From positions 1,178,001-1,242,000 of the forward strand of contig NZ_OY780933.1 of NCBI RefSeq assembly GCF_963676065.1: DNA of 64,000 bases, written 5' to 3'. Of this stretch, positions 8,420 to 16,439 are shown piece by piece (position 1 is the first letter of the stretch; each line of letters begins with the position of its first letter). The notes under the pieces are model-generated. The model worked only from the letters and a program-made list of their open reading frames with translations. It did not search any database and was not told where the DNA came from. The stretch is from Maridesulfovibrio sp. Its GTDB lineage: Bacteria > Desulfobacterota > Desulfovibrionia > Desulfovibrionales > Desulfovibrionaceae. A program made the position numbers and the translations under genes.

Positions 8420-9205
8420 TTGAGTTCGGAAACAATTTTACTTTTTGATGTAGGAAATACCAATACAAAAATCGGTTTTTCCACCCGTGATGAAATCGGC
8501 TCCTCCTTCACCCTGCCGACCGATCCCGGCGGCACTGCCGATTCCTGGGGATTGAAGCTCATTGAAATTTGTAGGGTGGCCGGTTTTTCCAATGATGAGA
8601 TCATCGGTGGGGCTGTTTCTTCGGTTGTTCCGCCCATGAATCCGATTCTGAAACGGGCTGTGGAACGGTTTTTCCCCTGCGAGCTCCGCTTTGCACCTGA
8701 CTCAATTCCACTGTCGCTGAATAACAGGTATGAGCGGCCGTGGGAAGTCGGTGCGGATAGACTTGTGACCGCTTTTTCAGGACGCCAGATCAGCGATAGT
8801 AAGAATCTTATTGTTGTTGATTTCGGAACCGCCACCACTTTTGATTGCGTGGTTGGTAATGATTACATGGGCGGGCTGATCTGTCCCGGAGTGCTTTCCT
8901 CCACCAAGGCTCTGGCCTCCGGAACCGCGAAGCTGCCACATATTTCACTCGAGATTGAGTCTGAAACCATCAGGCCCGGTAAAAGCACCGCGGATAGTCT
9001 CAATCAGGGACTTATTTTTGGTTTTGCGGCCATGGTAGAGGGCTTGAGCGAGCGGCTGAGCAACACTCTCGGCGGGGAGGTTGAGCTTATAGCCACCGGA
9101 GGTTTCGCTTCCAAAATTGCTGAAGTCTGCCGTGCGATTGACCGTGTTGAGCCGACTCTCCTTCTGGACGGGTTGCGCATGGGTTGGTTTGGCAGTGAAA
9201 AATAG
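8420..9205 (+). CDS. coaX: Type III pantothenate kinase
   Basis: Catalyses the first step of coenzyme A synthesis, phosphorylation of pantothenate. The N-terminus carries the P-loop-like DVGNTNTKIGFS of the ASKHA fold; VGADRLVTAF and DFGTATTFDCV are the pantothenate and phosphate sites, and IATGGFASKI lies near the C-terminus. I place the start at TTG 8420 (261 residues), because GGAG lies 7 bases before it and the family normally begins a few residues before DVGNTN; the longer frame from TTG 8384 would add 12 residues without family support. It precedes eno by 83 bases. Confidence 0.93.
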   Translation: MSSETILLFDVGNTNTKIGFSTRDEIGSSFTLPTDPGGTADSWGLKLIEICRVAGFSNDEIIGGAVSSVVPPMNPILKRAVERFFPCELRFAPDSIPLSLNNRYERPWEVGADRLVTAFSGRQISDSKNLIVVDFGTATTFDCVVGNDYMGGLICPGVLSSTKALASGTAKLPHISLEIESETIRPGKSTADSLNQGLIFGFAAMVEGLSERLSNTLGGEVELIATGGFASKIAEVCRAIDRVEPTLLLDGLRMGWFGSEK

Positions 9206-9252
9206 TTTAGTGTAGGTTTTTTGCCGGGAATGTGCCCGGTAGTTCAAAGTAA

Positions 9253-10584
<1,332 letters not shown>

Positions 10585-10610
10585 ATACTTTGGCTGCTTA
10601 GCTTACTTAA

Positions 10611-10641
10611 GGGCTGTGGGGTTCTCCCCGCAGCCCTTTTT
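10611..10641 (+). terminator. Rho-independent terminator after eno
   Basis: GGGCTGTGGGG pairs with CCCCGCAGCCC around a TTCT loop and is followed by TTTTTG. Confidence 0.9.
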
Positions 10642-10644
10642 GTG

Positions 10645-10667
10645 TATACTGACATCTTGCCAGTATA
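10645..10667 (+). promoter_or_regulatory. Inverted repeat upstream of folD
   Basis: TATACTG and CAGTATA form a perfect 7-bp dyad with a 9-base spacer, 56 bases before the folD start. It could be an operator or a small leader hairpin; no T-run follows. Confidence 0.35.
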
Positions 10668-10722
10668 AGAAAATTAAAATACAAAATCACCACCCACAGG
10701 CCATAAACAGCGGAGAATTTCA

Positions 10723-11583
10723 ATGCAGATATTGAATGGTAAAGAAACAGCCCTTACTATTCGTGAAGAGCTGAAGGTAGAGATAGACGGACTTAAAGAT
10801 AAACTGGGCCGCGCACCCGGCTTGGCAGTTATTCTTGTAGGCGAGGACCCCGCATCACAGGTTTACGTGCGCAATAAGGAAATAGCCTGCGAAAAAGCGG
10901 GAATAGTTTCCACCGCCCACCGCATCGATGCCTCCGTCGCTCAGGAAGATCTCGAGGCTTTAATTCAGAAGCTTAATGATGACGATACCATCGACGGCAT
11001 TCTCTTGCAGCTGCCCCTGCCTAAAGGTCTGGACAGCCAGCGCTGCCTCGAACTGATCGATCCCGGCAAGGATGTGGACGGTTTCCACCCCATGAACGTA
11101 GGTAAGCTCATGCTCGGCCTGCCCGGTTTTCGTTCCTGCACACCCGCAGGTATTATGACCCTGCTGGAGCGCTACAATCTGCCTACTTCCGGTAAAAAGG
11201 CCGTGGTTGTCGGCCGGTCCAACATCGTGGGCAAGCCCCTAGCCATGATGCTCATGCAGTACGGTGATTTTGCTAACGCTACCGTTACCGTCTGCCATTC
11301 CCGCACTGACAACCTCGCTGAGGAAGTTAAAGCCGCAGATTTCGTTTTTGCCGCCATCGGCATTCCCAAATTTATCAAGAAAGAAATGGTCAAGGATGGC
11401 GCTGTAGTAATCGACGTAGGCATCAACCGTACAGACGAAGGTCTGGTCGGTGACTGCGATTACGCCGCTCTCGAAGACGTAGCCTCCGCCATGACCCCGG
11501 TTCCCGGAGGAGTCGGCCCCATGACCATCGCCCAGCTGCTGATCAATACCGTACAGGCTTATAAGAAGCATTTGGTGGCTTAG
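10723..11583 (+). CDS. folD: Bifunctional methylenetetrahydrofolate dehydrogenase/cyclohydrolase
   Basis: Cytosolic enzyme of one-carbon metabolism that oxidises 5,10-methylene-THF and hydrolyses the product to 10-formyl-THF; 286 residues, normal length. Family motifs: [14 protein letters not shown] with the catalytic Lys region, [24 protein letters not shown], the dinucleotide site [17 protein letters not shown], and [15 protein letters not shown] near the end. GGAG lies about 8 bases before the ATG. It is followed by a bidirectional terminator that also faces the four-gene island downstream. Confidence 0.97.
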   Translation: MQILNGKETALTIREELKVEIDGLKDKLGRAPGLAVILVGEDPASQVYVRNKEIACEKAGIVSTAHRIDASVAQEDLEALIQKLNDDDTIDGILLQLPLPKGLDSQRCLELIDPGKDVDGFHPMNVGKLMLGLPGFRSCTPAGIMTLLERYNLPTSGKKAVVVGRSNIVGKPLAMMLMQYGDFANATVTVCHSRTDNLAEEVKAADFVFAAIGIPKFIKKEMVKDGAVVIDVGINRTDEGLVGDCDYAALEDVASAMTPVPGGVGPMTIAQLLINTVQAYKKHLVA

Positions 11584-11613
11584 CAGATCAGCTGCTGATT
11601 TATATTTGGATGT

Positions 11614-11649
11614 AAAAAACTCCCTGTCTTTATGAGGCAGGGAGTTTTT
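11614..11649. terminator. Bidirectional terminator between folD and the GTPase island
   Basis: AAAAAACTCCCTG and CAGGGAGTTTTT pair across the loop TCTTTATGAGG. T-runs on both strands suit the convergent genes folD and 11664-12749. Confidence 0.88.
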
Positions 11650-11663
11650 CATTGATGTCTTTG

Positions 11664-12749
11664 TTAATTCTGAGATGCCTTTTGAGATGTGAAATTGATT
11701 CGAGTACTATGGATATTCCCAACTCCTTTTCGTACTAATATGATCATAAAAAAGAACGGAACCAAGTCTAGTGTCATGCAGAGGGCCCACCAGTGAAGCA
11801 TTTTTAAAATGTTGGCAAAACATAAAGATATGGTCGGTTCACGCGAAGCAGAATCCTTTAAAGGTTTAAGGGTAAAGTTCAAGTGATCAAAAGCCTTTGT
11901 TATTTGATCTGCATTATTGCGAAGTGTTGAAGCTTCGGCTGCGAGGGCTTTTTGCGTGCTTGAGTGTTTGCCTGTAGCAAAGCTACTGATTGCTTTTGAG
12001 GTGGTGATCATGGATTTTGTAAGGGATGAAATTCCGATATTGATACCTGGACTAAGTATCTTTTGAAGGGCTATATTTATGACTCGAACATGATTCGGGT
12101 AGTTTGATTTGCTAAATGCTTCAGGGTCAGTTTCCATGGTGGACATTTCATTTGTAATTTTAGTTTGTGCGTCTTCAATCGCGAGGGTTAACGTTCTAAT
12201 TTTATGACAAGTAGAGTTTGTCTTGCCGTATAGCACTTTGGAAGATTTCCATAATGTGCCCCTCTTGTTTGTGCCCGTATATATCCCCCCTTCAGAATTC
12301 TTCAGCAGTCTGGCTATATCGTTATTCGCGATTTCTACTGATTGTTCGGCTGCTTTATATTTTTGTATTATGTCAGAGGATTGGAATGAGTTAGAAAATA
12401 TTTTGTACTGATCATAGTTGGCTAACCTGTACACTTCGTTTTTTGATAAACCTACGATGGACCACATGGTAGAGCTTGAAAAGATTAAAAAAATTGAAAA
12501 AATAATAAGCAATACTTTGGATGTCTTTTTCTGAGTTCCCTGCAGAAAATTAGCAATAATGTTAGAGAAGTATAACATTAAGAAAAAGCTGGCTATGGCA
12601 ACAGTGCCGGATATATACGAAGACACACTCTCGCTGAGCCCCATATAAGTAGCATAAGCTGATGCGCTTGTGCAGATTAGTATAGTTATTATTAGTCCGG
12701 AATTTGATATGAATTTTATAATATTTTCTCTTTCTCTTTTACTGAGCAT
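11664..12749 (-). CDS. Unknown membrane protein with large soluble helical domain (island gene 4)
   Basis: 361 residues, family not recognised. Three hydrophobic helices crowd the N-terminus (about 17-37, 44-68 and 78-100). A hydrophilic, mostly helical domain of about 210 residues (101-310) follows, rich in Ser, Thr, Lys and Asn, with a coiled-coil-like stretch near 265-300. A fourth membrane helix lies at about 313-339, before a short basic tail. With an even number of helices on each side of the ledger the topology cannot be fixed from sequence. It is the last gene of a four-gene minus-strand run and overlaps the preceding gene by 11 bases. Codon use is A+T-rich, unlike folD next door. The layout of membrane anchor plus long helical domain would suit an effector or scaffold; that is inference. 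Confidence 0.8.
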   Translation of the reverse strand: MLSKRERENIIKFISNSGLIITILICTSASAYATYMGLSESVSSYISGTVAIASFFLMLYFSNIIANFLQGTQKKTSKVLLIIFSIFLIFSSSTMWSIVGLSKNEVYRLANYDQYKIFSNSFQSSDIIQKYKAAEQSVEIANNDIARLLKNSEGGIYTGTNKRGTLWKSSKVLYGKTNSTCHKIRTLTLAIEDAQTKITNEMSTMETDPEAFSKSNYPNHVRVINIALQKILSPGINIGISSLTKSMITTSKAISSFATGKHSSTQKALAAEASTLRNNADQITKAFDHLNFTLKPLKDSASREPTISLCFANILKMLHWWALCMTLDLVPFFFMIILVRKGVGNIHSTRINFTSQKASQN

Positions 12750-13878
12750 TGTGCCCTCCTACTTGTCCGGTGTATTGGGTTCTTAAAGACCACTCCTGCA
12801 TTATTTTTAAAGTGTGTGAATACTGCTTATATAGCGGGGTGCGTTCTTGAGGAATGTCCAGTGTCTCTGTTGGTTCTGCAGGGATAACTGTAGGTGAGTA
12901 GTCTATGAATTTTAGTATGAAATTATTATTTAATATTGAATACAGGGATGCATAATATAGAATCATATTCCAGTCGTCATCCTTGGAATCCCCTGAACAT
13001 TTCGGGTTTGTTTCAGTGATTATTTCGTCGAGCCTTTCCGGTGTTAACCTAAGTTCCCGGCAGACTTCAACAGCTTCAGCTGATATGTAATTTACAACAC
13101 CGTTAAATGTATATTGTCTGGTGCAAATGCTGCCTTGTTCAATACAAATGTCAGGTTCTTGGAGGTTAATTTTTCTATGAATGATATCTATTAGCCTAGA
13201 TAATAGGGCTAAGCGGTGGCATCCACTTGCCCTAGTTTCTATTAAACTCTCTTTAGAGTTTAATACTCTTTCAAATTGTCTGCTGGGAACAATTACGTCA
13301 TATCCATAATCCAATGCATGCTTTATTGTCCGGTTGCTATCGATATTAAGGGGTATTATTACGGGATTCCCCTTGCTGTGTTCTGCTGCGGAAGCTATTA
13401 ATTCGGAAGTCGATACCGACTCAACACAGAGAATGTTTTGCTGCATGTATTTGTTTACGTGGAAATGGATATATTGGTTCAGTATAGAGTCTTGGGACAG
13501 CTCATAAAATGGACTTTGCCATTCACTATTAATTTTTAATAAAATATTGAATCTATCTATCTCCTTTTCAATAGCAGTAGATGAAGTAAATTCGTTTAGT
13601 GTTGTTTTTGTTAGGGGAGTGATCTGCGAAACTTTGGCGAAGAGTTCCTTTATAAATAAATATACAGCAACCGTCTCTTCTCTTTCGGTGTAGTCTACAG
13701 AGAAAATTATTCTTCCATCTCTCCCTTCCAGCCTGCTAAGAGTTTTGCTCCGGTATATTAATGTGTGCTTTTTGTTACTGCTGTCATATATAAGAAATTC
13801 AAATTCTGTATCGATTAAAGGTTGTACAGTTGAATTATATGTAGCAGTTTCCGGACGCATATCTACCCTGGAAATCAT
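12739..13878 (-). CDS. Unknown soluble protein (island gene 3)
   Basis: 379 residues, no family recognised, no membrane helix or signal peptide. The N-terminal 80 residues look like a beta-rich domain (FEFLIYDSSNKKHTLIYRSK, then IIFSVDYTEREETVAVYLF). The middle has alternating strands and helices around VIIPLNIDSNRTIKHALDYG and YDVIVPSRQFERVL. The C-terminal half is helical and ends Gln-rich. It overlaps both the upstream GTPase gene (4 bases) and the downstream membrane-protein gene (11 bases), so the three are made together. By analogy with other GTPase-centred gene sets it could be the GTPase's adaptor or regulator; nothing in the sequence proves it. Confidence 0.8.
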   Translation of the reverse strand: MISRVDMRPETATYNSTVQPLIDTEFEFLIYDSSNKKHTLIYRSKTLSRLEGRDGRIIFSVDYTEREETVAVYLFIKELFAKVSQITPLTKTTLNEFTSSTAIEKEIDRFNILLKINSEWQSPFYELSQDSILNQYIHFHVNKYMQQNILCVESVSTSELIASAAEHSKGNPVIIPLNIDSNRTIKHALDYGYDVIVPSRQFERVLNSKESLIETRASGCHRLALLSRLIDIIHRKINLQEPDICIEQGSICTRQYTFNGVVNYISAEAVEVCRELRLTPERLDEIITETNPKCSGDSKDDDWNMILYYASLYSILNNNFILKFIDYSPTVIPAEPTETLDIPQERTPLYKQYSHTLKIMQEWSLRTQYTGQVGGHNAQ

Positions 13879-14708
13879 ATGGCAATCCTCTCTATAAGCT
13901 CTATAAAGCTTTTAGTGTAGATGTGGCCGTCTATACCTCTAAAGTATGGATAATCCGGTGAGCAAATATTCCCATCCTCTCTTATTACTCTGCCTGTTGT
14001 CGAATGCCATGCATATCTGATGTTTTCAGCTCCAAAACAGTTTATAAGGCTGTTGTTCGCAGTCATCATATGTTCACAAAAGAAATCTTCAGCGCTTTGA
14101 TCCGCAGAGTATTTCTCATTATCGTTTTCGTAACAACAGTCTGATTTGTTTAAAACAACAAGAACTGGAATTTGTATCTGGTGTCCAATGTCCAGTCCGT
14201 TATAAAAAGAAAAAACGGTTGCTAAACGTCTTATGAACTTGCAATCATTTAACTGTTCAGTCTCCAATTCTGAATTTGGTAAATGATAGTCTTCCATGTC
14301 CGTCATTAGAATCAGCCCTCTGGCTTCGCTCAGTCTCAGCAGGAGCTGTTCTGTTTCGTCTTTGGAGTGTTTGAATATTCTTCTCCATGCTGGTAGCGGA
14401 TTCTCAGTAAGCTCCTTCGCTTTCTTGGCGATGTCCTCTAATTGTCCGCCGGAGATGTCCGGCAAGGTGAATAATATTTGCTTCTCGCCATTGCTCAGAG
14501 ACATGGTTATAGATTTTCTAGTCAGCTCTTTGAGGGTTGTTGTCCGTTTACTTCTTGCTATCCATTGTCCATCATCAATGTAGTCCTGAATTTCTGGATC
14601 CTGATCTAGTGTCTGACAGCCAAAAAGTTTTTTTTGTATCATTTTTTCTATCATCAAATATAGATAGCAGGTCTTTCCTGATCTACGTTTTCCCGCAATA
14701 AGTATCAT
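13875..14708 (-). CDS. P-loop GTPase-like protein (island gene 2)
   Basis: 277 residues, cytoplasmic. It begins with strand MILIAG and Walker A GKRRSGKT at residues 6-13. A DISGG at 84-88 follows the hydrophobic strand QILFTLP, giving the DxxG of switch II. NKSD at 187-190 after VLVVLN is the guanine-specificity motif NKxD. RTTTLKEL near 55-62 could be switch I. This order indicates a TRAFAC-type GTPase; the insert between switch II and NKxD (about 90-175, helical) is unusually large. It resembles, in outline, the stand-alone GTPases found in predicted bacterial conflict gene sets, but I cannot confirm a family. Its start overlaps the stop of the membrane-protein gene before it by 4 bases. 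Confidence 0.85.
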   Translation of the reverse strand: MILIAGKRRSGKTCYLYLMIEKMIQKKLFGCQTLDQDPEIQDYIDDGQWIARSKRTTTLKELTRKSITMSLSNGEKQILFTLPDISGGQLEDIAKKAKELTENPLPAWRRIFKHSKDETEQLLLRLSEARGLILMTDMEDYHLPNSELETEQLNDCKFIRRLATVFSFYNGLDIGHQIQIPVLVVLNKSDCCYENDNEKYSADQSAEDFFCEHMMTANNSLINCFGAENIRYAWHSTTGRVIREDGNICSPDYPYFRGIDGHIYTKSFIELIERIAI

Positions 14709-15160
14709 ATTGCCACCTCCCTGATAATTAAAATTATACTTGTTATAGCTGTGAGATAGTTAGCCTCTAATGATATTTTGTTTTTACGTAATTTCTTCAG
14801 TTGTGCGTTTGAGCTGAGCAGGTTGATAAAGAACCATATAATTGTCGAAATGATCAGGAGTTTATTAAAGTTGTTGCTGCTGTTTTTTACGAAATATAGT
14901 GCTGAAATATAGAGGGAAAAGCATAGGCCCTCTACTAGCCATATTGGCGTCGGTGTAGCCGGTATTGCAGCCTTTATGAGAATGTTTTTAGGTATGCAGA
15001 TTAGCAGCCCAAGTATTGCAAAAAATAAATTGCTCACTACCGAATGCGGGAATGAAGGAACTGGGGTTGAATATGATATATTGATTATTATTTGTGAAAT
15101 CCAGTCTATTAAAGCGCAGTTGCTTAATATTTTAATGAGTTGTTCTAATTGTTTCTTCAT
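14705..15160 (-). CDS. Small multi-helix membrane protein (island gene 1)
   Basis: 151 residues, family not recognised. Four hydrophobic segments are visible at about 41-58, 72-90, 100-116 and 134-149, with a short amphipathic N-terminus. It is the first gene of the four-gene run; AAGAGAGAAGAA before the ATG is a weak ribosome binding site. Base composition is strongly A+T-rich. The four-base overlap with the GTPase gene implies coupled translation, so it may anchor the GTPase to the membrane; this is inferred only from position. Confidence 0.75.
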   Translation of the reverse strand: MKKQLEQLIKILSNCALIDWISQIIINISYSTPVPSFPHSVVSNLFFAILGLLICIPKNILIKAAIPATPTPIWLVEGLCFSLYISALYFVKNSSNNFNKLLIISTIIWFFINLLSSNAQLKKLRKNKISLEANYLTAITSIILIIREVAI

Positions 15161-15426
15161 GCTTCTTCTCTCTTTATTTGTTTTCTTGTATTTGTTTGTC
15201 TAAAAAAAATCAATAAAAGAGTATTGATATTTTTAATCCAGATGTCTTCCGTTGAGGTAACTCTCTAAAATTGATACAATTAAAGGCGGAATTGTTTTTT
15301 TTCTGTCGCTTATGGCGTTATTTCACTCATTGCTGTTTTTGGAAAAATTAATTCTGGTCTTTTTTAATTCTACCGAGTTATTTTTTTAAGTAGCTAGTTT
15401 TTCTATCTAACCTTACGGACACTCAC
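15161..15426. promoter_or_regulatory. A+T-rich divergent spacer between the GTPase island and the HD-GYP gene
   Basis: 266 bases with no gene. It must hold the promoter of the four-gene minus-strand run and that of the HD-GYP gene on the plus strand. It contains several T-tracts but no inverted repeat, attachment-site duplication or tRNA end that would mark an integration point. Confidence 0.4.
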
Positions 15427-16257
15427 ATGAAAGGACTCACCGAACTGCTGACCTGCATTCAGGAAATTTCCGGCGGAAATTATTCCAATGACATCATGCA
15501 CCTGACCACCGGGGATTATGATCCTTATGTCAGGGAACTGGCGGAATCCGTGGGTTTGATGATGGTCCGTATTGAGGCTCGTGAGTTTGCGCTTGAGCAG
15601 GCCAATGACGAGCTTAAGTGTAATATCGTCGCAACTATCAAGGCTGTAGCGCGTGGTTTGAGCCTGCGCGATCCTTACACCCGTGGGCATGCGGAAAGGG
15701 TGGGGAACTATTGCGAACGGCTTGCCCGTAAAATGGAGCTTTCCGATGATGAAATATGGACCATGCACGTGGCCGGAACCCTGCACGATATCGGCAAGAT
15801 AGGGTTCAGCGACCGCCTGATTCAGAATGTGGACACCAAGGTGGACGCGGAGATGCTGGCAGAGATCAAGCAGCACCCGGAATGGGGCTTCAAGATGCTC
15901 CGTGGATTGGAATTTCTCGGTCCTGCTTTAGAATATGTGCGCTCGCATCATGAACGGCTGGACGGCACCGGATACCCCAACGGTTTGCAGGGCGATGAAA
16001 TTAAGACCGGATCGCGCATCCTGTCTATTGCAGATGTTTTTGACGCGATAACCACCACCCGAACCTATCAGAATGCCATGGATCTTGAAAAAGCCTTCGG
16101 CATCCTGCGTAAACTGGCTGGGCCTTCGCTTGATCCTGAGTTGGTAGAGTTGTTCATAAGTGATATTATTGAGTTCGGCCTTGAAGATGTGGAAGATAAT
16201 TTCAGCACTTGCGCTACGCCTAATTGCGTTTTTCCAAGTCATGACACAAAAAAATAA
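15427..16257 (+). CDS. HD-GYP domain protein (putative cyclic di-GMP phosphodiesterase)
   Basis: 276 residues. The first 60 residues are a helical region ending in a short coiled coil, with no recognisable receiver or PAS domain. The rest is a complete HD-GYP domain: HDIGK with the catalytic pair H120 D121, later HH at 174-175, and HHERLDGTGYP ending with G182-Y183-P184. SIADVFDAITTTRTYQ is also typical. Family members hydrolyse cyclic di-GMP. The ATG has only a weak ribosome binding site. A diguanylate cyclase lies 25 kb away at 41.4-42.4 kb. Confidence 0.93.
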   Translation: MKGLTELLTCIQEISGGNYSNDIMHLTTGDYDPYVRELAESVGLMMVRIEAREFALEQANDELKCNIVATIKAVARGLSLRDPYTRGHAERVGNYCERLARKMELSDDEIWTMHVAGTLHDIGKIGFSDRLIQNVDTKVDAEMLAEIKQHPEWGFKMLRGLEFLGPALEYVRSHHERLDGTGYPNGLQGDEIKTGSRILSIADVFDAITTTRTYQNAMDLEKAFGILRKLAGPSLDPELVELFISDIIEFGLEDVEDNFSTCATPNCVFPSHDTKK

Positions 16258-16346
16258 TTAATAATCGTTCCTGATAAGCTTGCCTTCTTTTTGAAAATGT
16301 TTATTCTCTCCCTTCGTGTTAATTTTATCTTAACAATCGCATAACG

Positions 16347-16432
16347 CGGCGAAGCCCTAATAACAGTTTTTGGGGTTCTTAAAATCTTTTTACATAAAGG
16401 GTTTAAGGACCCGGTAGGGTAGCCGAAGGCAT
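16347..16432 (+). repeat. 86-base structured repeat, copy 1 (upstream of uvrA)
   Basis: This stretch matches the reverse complement of 38286-38371 over all 86 positions with about 80% identity and one compensating pair of single-base indels. It opens CGGCGAAGCCCTAATAA, continues TTTTTGGGGTTCTTAA and ends GCCGAAGGCAT. A CTTAAA/TTTAAG stem replaces the CTTAACC/GGTTAAG stem of copy 2, a paired change that supports RNA structure. The terminal GAAGG is 9-10 bases before the uvrA ATG and is the only candidate Shine-Dalgarno sequence for that gene. The GC-rich 3' stem is weaker here than in copy 2. Confidence 0.8.
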
Positions 16433-16439
16433 TCAATAC

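Noticed and set aside
11664-15160. Prophage or integrative element around the GTPase island
   Set aside because: No integrase, transposase, tRNA end or flanking direct repeat was found; only base composition hints at transfer.
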